Origin: Stenotrophomonas indicatrix
Lineage (GTDB): Bacteria; Pseudomonadota; Gammaproteobacteria; Xanthomonadales; Xanthomonadaceae
Direction: 5' to 3'
Length of the DNA stretch: 64,000 nucleotides
Assembly: GCA_041545745.1 (NCBI GenBank)
Contig: CP168152.1
Location: forward strand, 296,001-360,000
Shown piece after piece: positions 34,226 through 43,741 of this stretch. The notes under the pieces are model-generated. The model made no database searches and was not told where the DNA came from. It saw nothing but the letters and a program-made list of their open reading frames with translations. The position numbers and the translations under genes are program-made. Numbering within the stretch: the stretch's first letter is position 1; each line of letters starts with the position of its first letter.

Positions 34226-34903
34226 ATGCCGCCCGTACTCCCACCGCTGCTCCCCGATCGGCCGCGCCGGCTGGCACTGCTGGATCCGCATCCGGTGCTG
34301 CGGCTGGGGGTGGAAGTATTGCTGCGCCAACACAGCGGCGTGCACGTGCGGGGCAGCTACGCCAACGAACGTGACCTGTTGCAACTGCTGGAAAGCGAAC
34401 CGGGCTGCGTTGACCTGCTGGTGATCGACGCACTGCCGCTGGGCGATCTTGGCGATGGCCTGCAGCTGCTGCGCGGGTTGTCCTGGCGCTGGCCCAGCGT
34501 GCCGATACTGGTGCTGTCCGCGCACTGCAATGCCAGCACCGTGGCCACGACGATGCAGGCCGGTGCACGCGGCTTCCTGTCCAAGGCGACCACGCCGGAA
34601 ATGCTGCTGCGCGCGGTGGACGTGGTCGCCCGCGGTGGGCGTTTCGTGCCCCCGGATCTGCGCACGCAGCTGAATCGATCACGCTCGCGGCGCATGTTGG
34701 CGCCCACCCTGGCGCCATTGAGCCGGCGTGAAAGCGAAGTGCTGCGGCTGGTGCTGCAAGGCTGCAGCACCGGCGAAGTCGCCCGGCGCTTCCAGCGCTC
34801 GGCCAGCACCATCAGCACGCAGAAGAAAGCGGCCTACCAGAAGCTTGGCATCCGCAGCGATGTCGAACTGTTCCGCATCCGCCACCTGCTGGAGTGTGGC
34901 TGA
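34226..34903 (+). CDS. Orphan LuxR-family response regulator
   Basis: A 225-residue regulator. The receiver shows LALLDPHPVLRLG, the probable phospho-acceptor Asp68 in LLVIDALPLGD, SAH (Thr/Ser position) and Lys in FLSKATTPE. The LuxR helix-turn-helix is LSRRESEVLRLVLQGCSTGEVARRF, then SASTISTQKKAAYQKLGI. The order and the STQKKAAYQKLGI recognition segment are close to RcsB/BvgA-type regulators. No kinase is adjacent. ATG 34226 gives a compact receiver; ATG 34134 would add 31 unlikely residues. A related orphan regulator lies at 43742-44368. Confidence 0.82.
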   Translation: MPPVLPPLLPDRPRRLALLDPHPVLRLGVEVLLRQHSGVHVRGSYANERDLLQLLESEPGCVDLLVIDALPLGDLGDGLQLLRGLSWRWPSVPILVLSAHCNASTVATTMQAGARGFLSKATTPEMLLRAVDVVARGGRFVPPDLRTQLNRSRSRRMLAPTLAPLSRRESEVLRLVLQGCSTGEVARRFQRSASTISTQKKAAYQKLGIRSDVELFRIRHLLECG

Positions 34904-34912
34904 CGAGCGCGC

Positions 34913-35302
34913 TTACTCGCCCTGGTACTGCTTTTCCTCGACCAGCGCCGAACCGGCGACACGGTTGATCTCGTTCTTCACCTGCACGCGTTCGCCATTA
35001 GTGCCGTACACGCCGCGCGCCAGCTGGATGAACGCCTCGTCGAATACCTGCGCCGCTTCCTTGTCGCGCAGCTGGTCCTGGATCTCCCACATGCGCTCGT
35101 TGATGGCCTTCAGCTGCGTCTTCAGCGCGGCCAGTGCCGGCTGCGCGTCAAGCTGCTGCTGCAGCAGCGGCAGCAGGCCGTCAAGCTCGGTGCGCACGTT
35201 GGCCAGCTTGGTCGCATCGTCGATGCGCTCGGCCTTGATCTCGAGAATGGTGATCTTGTCGATCAGCTCGCCGATCGATACCGGGGTCAGGATGGCGTCC
35301 AC
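34913..35302 (-). CDS. DUF6165-family protein
   Basis: A 129-residue, mainly helical protein starting at GTG 35302 (VDAILTPVSIGELIDKITILEIKAERI). AGGAA lies eight bases upstream, deciding this start over an earlier in-frame codon at 35380. Central helices (about 45-90) have coiled-coil periodicity. I believe this matches the DUF6165 family; members are found next to LPS or glycosyltransferase genes in some genomes, but no such genes are here and the function is unknown. It is convergent with the LuxR regulator, nine bases apart. Confidence 0.72.
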   Translation of the reverse strand: MDAILTPVSIGELIDKITILEIKAERIDDATKLANVRTELDGLLPLLQQQLDAQPALAALKTQLKAINERMWEIQDQLRDKEAAQVFDEAFIQLARGVYGTNGERVQVKNEINRVAGSALVEEKQYQGE

Positions 35303-35466
35303 GTGGTTGGTTCCTGGAAATAGGCCTGCATGATACCGCGCTCGTTGCGGCGCGGATTTACGCTGAATTTGCGCTGGCACGGTGACATCGCCATCGAACC
35401 GTTACGGCCATGCCATCGACACTGCCGTCCCGGCGGAAAGACCGCCTTCGACGAGAAGTGAGTGCA

Positions 35467-36165
35467 GTGAAGAGCAAGGGGATGATCGTGGCCAGCGCGG
35501 CAGCACTGGCGGGGCTGCTGTGCGCCGGCAGCGTGCAGGCGCAGGTGCAGGTGAGTGGCACGGCGGCATTGACCAGCGACTATGTGTGGCGCGGCAGCTC
35601 GCAGAGCGGCGGCGATCCGGCCGCGCAAGTGGGGGCAAAGGTGACGGTGGGTGCGGGCTGGTATGCCAGCGCATGGGGCTCGAATGTCTCGTTCACGCCG
35701 GACAGCGGGGCACGCAGCGAGTTCGATCTCGTCGCCGGCTGGTCGGGCGCGCTGTCGCCGGACTGGAGCCTGGATGCCAACCTAACCCGGTATGTCTATC
35801 CGGGCACTGGCCGCGCGCTGGACTGGACCGAACTCAATGTCACCACCACCTGGAAGCAACGCGCCTGGCTGCAGGTCGCCCACTCCAACGATGCCCTGGC
35901 CGGCGGCCGTCGCGGCACCTACGCACAGCTGGGCGTGCGGGTGCCGTTGAACGAGCGCGTGCGGTTGGAAGCGGCGGTGGGGCAGTACTGGCTGGCCACC
36001 GCGCAGGGGCCGGACTACCTGCATGGCCAGCTCAGTGCCATCGCCACGTTGACGCCGGCCTGGGAACTGCGCGCCACCGTGCATGACACCGACAGCGCCG
36101 CCAAGCGGCTGTTCCCGGGCAATGCCGGTGGACGCTGGGAACTGGCGCTGCAGGGCAGCTTCTAG
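35467..36165 (+). CDS. TorF-like putative porin (TIGR02001)
   Basis: A 232-residue outer-membrane beta-barrel. GTG 35467 gives a good signal peptide (VKSKGMIVASAAALAGLLCAG, cut after VQA). The mature N-terminus VSGTAALTSDYVWRGSSQSGGDPAAQ is the hallmark of the TorF/CHP02001 family. Amphipathic strands run to a terminal Phe (ALQGSF). Members are proposed porins, sometimes next to ammonium transporters; none is here. Its TAG stop overlaps that of the convergent MFS gene by four bases (CTAG palindrome). Confidence 0.8.
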   Translation: MKSKGMIVASAAALAGLLCAGSVQAQVQVSGTAALTSDYVWRGSSQSGGDPAAQVGAKVTVGAGWYASAWGSNVSFTPDSGARSEFDLVAGWSGALSPDWSLDANLTRYVYPGTGRALDWTELNVTTTWKQRAWLQVAHSNDALAGGRRGTYAQLGVRVPLNERVRLEAAVGQYWLATAQGPDYLHGQLSAIATLTPAWELRATVHDTDSAAKRLFPGNAGGRWELALQGSF

Positions 36166-37355
36166 TCGGCCGATGCTGCCTGGTGGGTACGCCAGGCACT
36201 GGGCAGCCACACAAGCAGGGCCAGTACCGCCACCGCGGTACCGGCCACGCACACGCCGGTCCAGCCGAAGCGCTGGTAGACCTGGGCCGACAGCAGCGAG
36301 CCCAGCGAGCCCCCGATGAAATAGCCGGTCATGTAACCGGCATTGAGGCGGTTGCGTGCTTCGGGCTGTAGTGCGTAGATCAGGTTCTGGTTGCTGACAT
36401 GCAGCAGTTGCGCGGCCAGGTCCAGTACCACCACGCCGACCAGCAGCGCCAGCAGCGAGTGCGCCGACAGCCCCAGCGGCAGCCAGGACAGCAGCAACAG
36501 CACCAGTGCAATGGCCGTGGCCCGGCCGCTCTGGCCACGGTCGGACATGCGCCCGGCCAGGCCGGCGGCCAGCGTACCGGCGGCACCGACCAGCCCGAAC
36601 AGGCCGATGGTGGCGTCGCTGTAGGCATACGGCGGCTGCGCCAGCAGGAAGGCCAGTGGCGTCCAGAAGATCGCGAACATCGCAAAGCTGCACGCGCCGA
36701 GCAGTGTGCGCTGGCGCAGCACCGGTTCCTGTACGAACAGCGTGCCGATCGAGCGCAGCAACGCGAAGTAGCCGAGCCCGGCGGTGTGGTGGAAACGCGG
36801 CAGGCCGCGCTGCAGCGCCAGTGCGGTCAGCACCAGCGTACCTGCGGCGATCGCATAGACCAGTCGCCAGTCGCCCAGGCTCGACAGCAGCCCGGCCACG
36901 GTGCGTGCCAGCAGGATGCCCAGCAGCAGTCCGCTCATCAGGGTGCCGACCACGCGGCCGCGATGCTCCGGTGCGGCCAGGGTGGCGGCGAACGGCACCA
37001 GTACCTGCGCCACCACCGAGAACAAGCCGGTGATCGCGGTCCCGGCCAGCAGCCACGGCAACGACGGCGCGCACGCGCTGATCACCAGTCCGCTGGCCGA
37101 CAACAACGTCATCACCACGATCAGCCGGCGGCGCTCGAACAGATCACCCAACGGCACCAGCAGGATCAGGCCGGCCGCGTAGCTCAACTGGGCAGCGGTG
37201 ACCACCATGCCGACCTGGCCGAACGGCACGCCGAAGGCATCGGCGATGGTATGCAGCAATGGCTGCGCGTAGTAGTTGCTGGCTACCGCGACGCCGGTGG
37301 CGACCGCCATCAGCAGGATCTGCCAGCGCTGCAGGGGAGGAAGGGAAGGGGACAC
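36162..37355 (-). CDS. MFS transporter (YgaY-like)
   Basis: A 397-residue, 12-helix MFS exporter. It starts at GTG 37355 (MSPSLPPLQRWQILLMAVATG after GGAAC); an extended reading frame further upstream runs into the lysR coding strand and is not credible. Motifs: NYYAQPLLHTIADAFGVP, the loop motif GDLFERRRLIV, and NRLNAGYMTGYFIGGSLGS in the tenth-helix region. The substrate is unknown. It is divergent from a LysR regulator that most likely controls it through the dyad at 37404-37421. Confidence 0.82.
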   Translation of the reverse strand: MSPSLPPLQRWQILLMAVATGVAVASNYYAQPLLHTIADAFGVPFGQVGMVVTAAQLSYAAGLILLVPLGDLFERRRLIVVMTLLSASGLVISACAPSLPWLLAGTAITGLFSVVAQVLVPFAATLAAPEHRGRVVGTLMSGLLLGILLARTVAGLLSSLGDWRLVYAIAAGTLVLTALALQRGLPRFHHTAGLGYFALLRSIGTLFVQEPVLRQRTLLGACSFAMFAIFWTPLAFLLAQPPYAYSDATIGLFGLVGAAGTLAAGLAGRMSDRGQSGRATAIALVLLLLSWLPLGLSAHSLLALLVGVVVLDLAAQLLHVSNQNLIYALQPEARNRLNAGYMTGYFIGGSLGSLLSAQVYQRFGWTGVCVAGTAVAVLALLVWLPSAWRTHQAASAD

Positions 37356-37403
37356 GCGATGTTCCGTTGAAGCAGGGCAGCACAGTGTCCGCCTGCTGCG
37401 GGC

Positions 37404-37421
37404 ATGATGGAAATGAATCAT
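37404..37421. promoter_or_regulatory. Candidate LysR-type operator
   Basis: ATGAT and ATCAT flank an eight-base spacer, giving a T-N11-A dyad (T at 37405, A at 37417), the usual LTTR binding pattern. It lies midway between the divergent MFS and lysR starts. Confidence 0.5.
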
Positions 37422-37455
37422 CATCATCCCTGTCATCTGGAATTGAGATACCTGT

Positions 37456-38343
37456 GTGAACCTCAAGCAGCTCGAGTTCGCCGTGGCCCTGGCGGAAGAG
37501 GGCAACTTCACCCGTGCCGCCGCGCGCTGCCACGTGGTGCAGTCCGCCTTGAGCCACCAGATCGCCCATCTGGAGCAGGAGCTGGGTACGGTTTTGTTCG
37601 AGCGGCTGCCGCGCCAGGTGCGCGCTACGGCCGCGGGCGAAGCGTTGCTGGTGCACGCGCGACAGGTACTGGCCAGCCTGCGCCACCTGCGTGCAGACGT
37701 CGCTGCCGTCAGTGGTGAGGTGCGCGGGCTGCTGGCGATCGGGCAGATATCGTCGCTGACCGGCATCGACGTGGTGGCGTTGCTGGCGGCCTTCCAGCAG
37801 CAGCACCCGCAGGTCGAATTCCAGCTGCGGGTGGACAAGAGCGAGACCCTGCTGGAGCAGGTGCAGTCACGTGCATTGGACGTGGCGCTGGTGGGGCTGG
37901 TACCGTCGGCCGATCTTGAAGGCGTCTGTCACCAGATGCTGCAGGAAGAGGATCTGGTGGCCGTGCTGTCACCGCAGCATCGGCTGGCCAGGCGCCGTCG
38001 GTTGCCGTTGGCGGCGCTGCAGGAGGAGGCCCTGGTCGATTTCCCGCGGGGTACCGGCGCGCGCCGGCAGACCGATGATGCGTTCGCCGTAGCGGGCCTG
38101 CCGCATCAGGTGCGTTTCGAGGTCAACCTGATGGAACTGGTCGAGCGCTTCGTCCGCCACGGCTTGGCGGTGGGCATCGTGCCGGTGCAGATCGCCGACG
38201 GTTTCGAAGGGGTGGTGCAGATGCCTCTGCAACCGACCCCGACCCGGCGCGTGCATCTGGTCTGGCAGCGCCTGCCGACCCCGGCCGCACGCGCCTTCGT
38301 CGATGCCGTGCTCAGCCGCGCAGGCGCAGGCTCAGGCCCTTGA
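37456..38343 (+). CDS. LysR-family transcriptional regulator
   Basis: A 295-residue regulator starting at GTG 37456 (MNLKQLEFAVALAEEGNFTRAAARC). The winged helix-turn-helix covers residues 2-60 (VVQSALSHQIAHLEQELGTVLFER). The effector domain (about 90-290) has the typical periplasmic-binding fold. It is divergent from the MFS transporter, the classic LysR arrangement for a regulator of its neighbour; the inducer is unknown. The last 32 bases overlap the convergent yehS gene. Confidence 0.88.
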   Translation: MNLKQLEFAVALAEEGNFTRAAARCHVVQSALSHQIAHLEQELGTVLFERLPRQVRATAAGEALLVHARQVLASLRHLRADVAAVSGEVRGLLAIGQISSLTGIDVVALLAAFQQQHPQVEFQLRVDKSETLLEQVQSRALDVALVGLVPSADLEGVCHQMLQEEDLVAVLSPQHRLARRRRLPLAALQEEALVDFPRGTGARRQTDDAFAVAGLPHQVRFEVNLMELVERFVRHGLAVGIVPVQIADGFEGVVQMPLQPTPTRRVHLVWQRLPTPAARAFVDAVLSRAGAGSGP

Positions 38344-38779
38344 GGAAGTTGCGCAGCATCTGGTCCAGACAGCGCCGATAGTTCTTGTGGCCGGGCTGGC
38401 GGAACAGCGCGCCGAGTTCGGATTTGGAAACATTGAAGCCGATGCTGGTGAAGATCTCCATCATGTCGACGTCGCGCAGCTGGAAGGCCACGCGCAGCTT
38501 CTTCAGCACCAGGTTGTTGTCGATGCGGGTTTCCACCGGGCGCGGCGCCTGACCCTCATCCTGACCGCGCAGGTGCAGGATCAGGCCATCGAGGAAGTGC
38601 GCCAGCGCACTGTCGCTCATCGGCTGGAAACCCGGCTCGTCTTCACGCAGCAGCCAGGCCTTGGCCTGCTCGACATCCACGTCGAATGCCGGATCGGCCA
38701 TCTGGCACAGGGTCACCACGTGGTGGTCGCCGAGGTCCAGGGAATAGCGCACGCTGCGCAGTACATCATTATTGATCAT
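38312..38779 (-). CDS. yehS: DUF1456 protein YehS
   Basis: A 155-residue protein with two DUF1456 repeats. The N-terminal copy is MINNDVLRSVRYSLDL with LLREDEPGFQ; the second has NNLVLKKLRVAFQLRDVDMM and PGHKNYRRCLDQMLRNFLKGL, very close to E. coli YehS. The function is unknown. Start ATG 38779; upstream codons are not conserved. It overlaps lysR by 32 bases at the 3' ends, so antisense interference between the two transcripts is possible. Confidence 0.87.
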   Translation of the reverse strand: MINNDVLRSVRYSLDLGDHHVVTLCQMADPAFDVDVEQAKAWLLREDEPGFQPMSDSALAHFLDGLILHLRGQDEGQAPRPVETRIDNNLVLKKLRVAFQLRDVDMMEIFTSIGFNVSKSELGALFRQPGHKNYRRCLDQMLRNFLKGLSLRLRG

Positions 38780-38864
38780 GGCCCATTGTAGCGGCCCGGC
38801 GGCTGTAACCGGACTGTCACCGGATTGCAGCATCGTGAGCGCTGTTCTGCAGGGATTCCCTTCG

Positions 38865-39359
38865 ATGCGCCGGTACCTCCTCTCCATTCTGCTGGTCGCC
38901 AGCAGCTTCGCCGCCACCGCCCAGGACCGCTACGTACCCGTGGAGCAGCGTCTCAGCGCGGCCCAGCTGGCCGAAGTGGGCCTGGACGCGACCCAGCTGC
39001 AGGCCCTGAACCGCGTGCTGCGCGAGGCCGAAGCATCGACGCCTGCCTCCACCCGGGCACCGGTTGCCGCCAGCACCGGCGCACCGTTGCCAGCCAACGT
39101 TCCCGCCCCGGCGGCGATGCACCTGGGCCTGGAAGAGGGGCCGGTCAGCGCCCGCGTGGTCGGCGACGTTGCGGGCTGGGAACCGGGCACGGTGTTCAGC
39201 CTCGACAACGGCCAGCAGTGGCAGGTGATGAAGGGCCAGATGAAGCTGCGCAAGACCCTGCAGGCACCGCAGATCGAGGTGATTCCGGGTATCGCCGGGC
39301 GCTGGTTCCTGCAGGTAGACGAAGATCTGCCGAAGGCTCGCGTGTTCCGCCTGCGCTGA
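38865..39359 (+). CDS. Exported protein, unknown
   Basis: A 164-residue protein with a signal peptide (MRRYLLSILLVASSFAATAQ, cut near 19). An Ala/Pro/Thr-rich linker spans about 50-82. The C-terminal half (VSARVVGDVAGWEPGTVFSLDNGQQWQVMKGQ) looks like a small beta-barrel, and the phrase WEPGTVFSLDNGQQW is common in Xanthomonadaceae exported proteins I cannot name. ATG 38865 begins the signal peptide. Monocistronic by spacing, 88 bases ahead of ydfG. Confidence 0.68.
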   Translation: MRRYLLSILLVASSFAATAQDRYVPVEQRLSAAQLAEVGLDATQLQALNRVLREAEASTPASTRAPVAASTGAPLPANVPAPAAMHLGLEEGPVSARVVGDVAGWEPGTVFSLDNGQQWQVMKGQMKLRKTLQAPQIEVIPGIAGRWFLQVDEDLPKARVFRLR

Positions 39360-39447
39360 CCGCGCGCGCCACAGCGGGCCGATCAGGCAACGCAGCCGTG
39401 GACCGACGGTGCCAGAATGGCGGTCTGGTTTCCCACGGAGTTGTCTG

Positions 39448-40200
39448 ATGACCCGAACCGTCCTGATTACCGGCGCCACTTCCGGCTTCGGCGCCGCTGC
39501 CGTACACCGCTTCGCCCAGGCGGGCTGGAAAGTGATCGCCACCGGCCGTCGCAGCGAACGCCTGCAGCCGCTGGTCGAGCGCTACGGCAAGGAGGTGGTG
39601 CACGCGGCCGTGTTTGACGTGCGTGATCCTATTGCGATGGAAGCGGCACTGCTGGCCCTGCCGCCGGCCTTCGGTGACATCGACCTGCTGGTCAACAATG
39701 CCGGTCTCGCCCAGGGCACCGCGCCGGCGCAGAGCGCCAGCCTGAAGGACTGGACGACGATGATCGACACCAACATCACCGCGCTGGTCACCCTGACCCA
39801 TCGCCTGTTGCCGCAGCTGGTGGAGCGCAAGGGCGCCATCATCAACATTTCGTCGGTGGCCGGTGTCTATCCGTATCCGGGCGGCAACGCCTATGGCGGC
39901 ACCAAGGCCTTCGTCAGCCAGTTCTCGCTGGGCCTGCGTTCGGACCTGCACGGTACCGGCGTACGTGTGACCACCATCGAGCCGGGCATGGCCGAAACCG
40001 AGTTCACCGTGGTCCGCACCCATGGCGACCAGGTCGCGTCGGACAAGCTGTACACCGGCGCCAATCCGATGACCGCCGAGGACATCGCCGAGCAGATCTT
40101 CTGGGTGGCGAGCCTGCCGCCGCACCTGAACATCAATCGCCTGGAACTGATGCCGGTCAGCCAGTCGTTCGCCGGCTTCCAGGTTGCCCGCGAGGGCTGA
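39448..40200 (+). CDS. ydfG: Short-chain dehydrogenase, YdfG-type
   Basis: A 250-residue NADP-dependent SDR. Cofactor motif TGATSGFGAA (about 8-17), NNAGLA (about 85), catalytic Ser in NISSVAGVYPYPGG, and YGGTKAFVSQFSLGLR holding the Tyr-x-x-x-Lys pair. It matches E. coli YdfG along the chain (LHGTGVRVTTIEPGMAETEF, PHLNINRLELMPVSQS). YdfG oxidises serine and other 3-hydroxy acids and reduces malonic semialdehyde. Start ATG 39448 follows GGAG. Confidence 0.88.
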   Translation: MTRTVLITGATSGFGAAAVHRFAQAGWKVIATGRRSERLQPLVERYGKEVVHAAVFDVRDPIAMEAALLALPPAFGDIDLLVNNAGLAQGTAPAQSASLKDWTTMIDTNITALVTLTHRLLPQLVERKGAIINISSVAGVYPYPGGNAYGGTKAFVSQFSLGLRSDLHGTGVRVTTIEPGMAETEFTVVRTHGDQVASDKLYTGANPMTAEDIAEQIFWVASLPPHLNINRLELMPVSQSFAGFQVAREG

Positions 40201-40238
40201 TCTGCGCTTTGCAGCGTCGAGCCCAGCGCTGCGCAGGC

Positions 40239-40270
40239 AAAAAAAAGCCGGGCAATGCCCGGCTTTTTCC
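40239..40270. terminator. Bidirectional terminator
   Basis: AGCCGGGCA and TGCCCGGCT pair with almost no loop, with an A-run of eight before and five T residues after. It serves both ydfG and the convergent SPOR gene. Confidence 0.9.
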
Positions 40271-40286
40271 ATTCATGCCCGCAGAC

Positions 40287-41141
40287 TTACTGTGCCTTGA
40301 TCGCCATCGCCTGCAGGCCGGTGCCATCCAGCTTCTGCTTGGCTTCGGAAAGTTCACCAGCGCTGCCATAGGGCCCCATGCGTACGCGGTACACGGTCTT
40401 GCCGTTGATCTGCGCCGACTCCACGCGTGCGGCCAGGCCCATCATCGCCAGCTTGGCCTTGGTCGCCTCGGCATCGCCGGAGGCGCCGAACGCACCTGCC
40501 TGCAGGATGTAGCGGGCGTTGTCGGCCGGTGCCGGGGGGGCTGCAGCGCTGGCGGCGGCCGGCGCGGCTTCACTGCGTGCCGCAGGAGCGGCGGCAGCGG
40601 TGCTGGTGCTGGCCGCCGGCGCCGGCGCCGCCGGGCGTTCACTTACCGGTGTCGGCAGCGGACGGCTGGTGGCGGTCACCGGGGCGGTGCTGGCAACGCT
40701 CGCCGTCGCCGCCGGCACTGGCTTGCCTTCCAGTGCCGCCTGCGCGCGCTGCGCTTCGGCCTTGCTCCGACGCTGTTCTTCGGCGCGCGCGCTGGCAGCC
40801 AGTTCGGCGTCGGACATCTCCACTTCCTTGCCAGGCAGCAGGGTGTAGAAGTCGTACTGGGTGGCGGCCGGCTTTTCCGGCTCAGCCGGCTTCGGCGTGG
40901 CCGGCTGTGCGGCCGGCTGGGTGCCGACATCACCTTCGCCATCGGCCACCGGCGCCGGCTGCGCGTTCGGGTTCGGCTGCGGGCCGGCGCGCAGGAAGCC
41001 ATCGCCCTCGCCCTTGAACAGGTTCGGCGCCGCCAGGAACACCACGGCGGCGATCGCCACGCCGGCAACCAGCCACACCCATCCGGGCGTGCCTTGGCTG
41101 CTGTTGCGCCGAGCCTGTGTCTTGCCGCGTCGTGCTGCCAT
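40287..41141 (-). CDS. SPOR-domain (FtsN-like) protein
   Basis: A 284-residue type II membrane protein. Short basic cytoplasmic start, helix at about 20-40, a long Pro/Ala-rich periplasmic linker (about 45-205) and a C-terminal SPOR domain (about 207-284; YILQAGAFGASGDAEATKAKLAMMG, YRVRMGPYGSAGELSEAKQKL). SPOR domains bind denuded septal peptidoglycan, and this layout is that of FtsN, an activator of septal synthesis. It starts 21 bases after argS ends, an arrangement seen in other Xanthomonadaceae. Confidence 0.82.
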   Translation of the reverse strand: MAARRGKTQARRNSSQGTPGWVWLVAGVAIAAVVFLAAPNLFKGEGDGFLRAGPQPNPNAQPAPVADGEGDVGTQPAAQPATPKPAEPEKPAATQYDFYTLLPGKEVEMSDAELAASARAEEQRRSKAEAQRAQAALEGKPVPAATASVASTAPVTATSRPLPTPVSERPAAPAPAASTSTAAAAPAARSEAAPAAASAAAPPAPADNARYILQAGAFGASGDAEATKAKLAMMGLAARVESAQINGKTVYRVRMGPYGSAGELSEAKQKLDGTGLQAMAIKAQ

Positions 41142-41162
41142 GTCTACTGCGTCTCCTGAGAC

Positions 41163-42851
41163 TTACATTTTTTCCGGGGCGGAAACGCCCAGGAGGTCGA
41201 GGCCGTTGGCCAGCACCTGGCGCGCCGCGCAGGCCAGGGTCAACTTGGCATTGCGATCGGTCGCGTCGTCCACCAGCACCGGCGTCCCGTGATACCACGT
41301 GTGGAAGGCGTGCGCCAATTCGCGCAGGTACTGCGCGACCAGGTGCGGTTCCAGCGCCACGCCGGCCGCTTCCACCACTTCCGGATAACGCGAGATCTCG
41401 TTCATCAGGGCCAGCGATGCATCATCGGCCAGACGGCCCAGGTTGGACAGGCCGGTGCCCTGTTCGTAGACCAGACCCTTCTCCTGCGCTTGGCGCAGCA
41501 GGCTGCAGACGCGGGCATGCGCGTACTGCACGTAGAACACCGGGTTGTCATTGCTCTGCTGACGGGCCAGATCGATGTCGAAGGTCAGCTGCGAATCGGG
41601 CTTGCGCGCGATCAGGAACCAGCGGGTCGCGTCGCGGCCGGCCTCTTCGATGAGGTCACGCAGGGTGAAGTAGCTGCCTGCACGCTTGGACAGCTTCACT
41701 TCCTCGCCGCCGCGCATGACGGTGACCATCTGGTGCAGCACGTATTCCGGCCAGCCCTGCGGGATGCCCACTTCCATGGCCTGCAGGCCGGCACGCACGC
41801 GCGCCAGCGAACCGTGGTGGTCCGCGCCCAGTTCGGTGATCGCGCGCTCGTAGCCGCGCTGCCACTTCGACAGGTGGTAGGCCACGTCCGGCACGAAGTA
41901 GGTGAAGGTGCCGTCGGACTTGCGCATGACGCGGTCCTTGTCGTCACCGAAGTCGGTGCTGCGCAGCCACAGCGCGCCGCCTTCTTCATAGGTATGGCCC
42001 GACGCCTGCAGCTTGGCCACCGCCTCGGCAACCTTGCCATCGGCGTACAGCGAGCTTTCCAGGAAGTAGATGTCGAAATCCACGCCGAACGCGGCCAGGT
42101 CCAGGTTCTGCTCGTTGCGCAGGTAGGCCACGGCGAAGCGACGGATCGCCTGCATATCGTCCGGGTCCTTGGCGCCGACCACGAGGGTGCCTTCCAGGTC
42201 GACGCTGGCGCCGGTCATGTAGGCCCGTGCCACATCGGCGATGTAGTCGCCACGGTAGCCACCTTCCGGCCATCCTTCCTGGTCCGGCGCGATGCCCTTC
42301 ACCCGTGCCTGGGTCGACAGCGCCAGGTTCTCGATCTGCACGCCGGCATCGTTGTAGTAGAACTCGCGCTTGGCGTTCCAGCCGTTGGCATCGAGGACGC
42401 GTGCCACGCAATCGCCGATGGCCGCGGCGCGGCCGTGGCCGACATGCAGCGGACCGGTCGGGTTGGCCGACACATACTCCACGCCCACCGTGCGGCCATT
42501 GCCGGACAGGTTGCGGCCGTAATCGGCGCCTTCCTTGATCACGGTGGCGGCTTCACGCTGGTACGCGGCCGGTGCCAGGTGGAAATTGATGAAACCGGGG
42601 CCGGCGATCTCGACCTTGCTGACATCTTCACTGCGCGGCAGTGCCTCGACCAGCGCCTGTGCCAGGGCGCGCGGATTGCTGCGCGCGGCCTTGGCCAGCA
42701 GCATCGCGGCGTTGGTGGCGAAGTCGCCATGGTCACGGGTCTTCGGGCGCTCGACCACGAAGTCCGGCGGCAGGGAGTCGACGGGCAGGGTGCCATTGGC
42801 GCGCAAGGCTTCGATGCCTTGGCTGATCAGGGCGCGGAGGAGATTTTTCAC
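41163..42851 (-). CDS. argS: Arginine-tRNA ligase
   Basis: A 562-residue class I synthetase charging tRNA-Arg. The Add-1 (N-terminal tRNA-binding) domain covers about 1-110; the HIGH motif is [15 protein letters not shown] (HVGH at 136-139), and the KMSK-like loop is [16 protein letters not shown]. The DALR anticodon domain ends the chain. Start GTG 42851 ([16 protein letters not shown]) is chosen from conserved ArgS N-termini; upstream codons do not fit. The SPOR-domain gene follows on the same strand. Confidence 0.93.
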   Translation of the reverse strand: MKNLLRALISQGIEALRANGTLPVDSLPPDFVVERPKTRDHGDFATNAAMLLAKAARSNPRALAQALVEALPRSEDVSKVEIAGPGFINFHLAPAAYQREAATVIKEGADYGRNLSGNGRTVGVEYVSANPTGPLHVGHGRAAAIGDCVARVLDANGWNAKREFYYNDAGVQIENLALSTQARVKGIAPDQEGWPEGGYRGDYIADVARAYMTGASVDLEGTLVVGAKDPDDMQAIRRFAVAYLRNEQNLDLAAFGVDFDIYFLESSLYADGKVAEAVAKLQASGHTYEEGGALWLRSTDFGDDKDRVMRKSDGTFTYFVPDVAYHLSKWQRGYERAITELGADHHGSLARVRAGLQAMEVGIPQGWPEYVLHQMVTVMRGGEEVKLSKRAGSYFTLRDLIEEAGRDATRWFLIARKPDSQLTFDIDLARQQSNDNPVFYVQYAHARVCSLLRQAQEKGLVYEQGTGLSNLGRLADDASLALMNEISRYPEVVEAAGVALEPHLVAQYLRELAHAFHTWYHGTPVLVDDATDRNAKLTLACAARQVLANGLDLLGVSAPEKM

Positions 42852-42965
42852 GAGGCCTGCTGTGAGAATGAGCGGCGGAATCGCCCATTTTAGCGCAGAT
42901 GCCGGCCCCAACGCTGACCGAGGCCTGCCTGCCAGGGCACGCGTGGCTGCCTGTTGCTGCGGGGC

Positions 42966-43670
42966 TCATCCGACCAGGCGGGCCTGAAGCGGCGGTAGAA
43001 GACCCCGTTCAGCAAACGAAACGGGACGCCCTTCGCCCACCACGAAGTGGTCCAGCAGGCGGATGTCGACCAGTGCCAGGGCCCGCTGCAGCTCCTCGGT
43101 GATCTGCGCGTCGGCGGCCGAGGGTTCCGGGTCGCCGGAGGGATGGTTATGGCTGAGGATGACCGCGGCGGCGTTGTGCAGCAGGGCTCTGCGCACCACT
43201 TCGCGGGGGTAGACCGGGGCCGCGTTGATGGTGCCTGCGAACAGTTCCTCGCAGGCGATCATACGGTGGCGGTTGTCCAGGAACAGGACCACGAACAGCT
43301 CCCGCGCCTGCCCGCGCAGGCGGTGCTGCAGGTAACGACCGACGGCCGAAGGGTTGTTGCCGACGGCTTCACCCTGCTGCAGTTCAGCAGCCAGGTAGCG
43401 ATGGGCCAACTCCAGCCCGGCGGCCAGCGTGCAGCTGCGAGCCGGCCCCAACCCAGGGAGTTTCGACAGCTCGCGGGCGGGGCGGTCCAGCAGCACCCGC
43501 AATGGACCGTGGGCGAGCAACAGGTCACGCGCAGTCTGGACGGCGTCCCGGCCGCCAATGCCGGAACCCAGGAACAGGGCCAGCAGTTCGGCGTCGGACA
43601 GTGACGTGGGACCCCGGGCCAGCAGCTTCTCGCGGGGGCGCTCTTCTTCGGGCCATTCATGGATGGGCAT
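42966..43670 (-). CDS. radC: RadC-family JAMM-domain protein
   Basis: A 234-residue protein. A UPF0758 helical N-terminus (helix-hairpin-helix near [19 protein letters not shown]) is followed by the JAMM/MPN+ domain with [16 protein letters not shown] (His174, His176, Asp187) as zinc ligands. RadC was linked to recombination repair, but its biochemical role is unclear. Start [17 protein letters not shown] at ATG 43670 agrees with Xanthomonas homologues; ATGs at 43679 to 43691 are alternatives. In many proteobacteria radC lies next to coaBC, as here, on the opposite strand. Confidence 0.9.
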   Translation of the reverse strand: MPIHEWPEEERPREKLLARGPTSLSDAELLALFLGSGIGGRDAVQTARDLLLAHGPLRVLLDRPARELSKLPGLGPARSCTLAAGLELAHRYLAAELQQGEAVGNNPSAVGRYLQHRLRGQARELFVVLFLDNRHRMIACEELFAGTINAAPVYPREVVRRALLHNAAAVILSHNHPSGDPEPSAADAQITEELQRALALVDIRLLDHFVVGEGRPVSFAERGLLPPLQARLVG

Positions 43671-43741
43671 GGTGCCCATCATGGCGATCATCGCCGACCG
43701 CTCCCATAAGCGCTTGCCGTACCCGTGGGTCGGCCAAGTCC

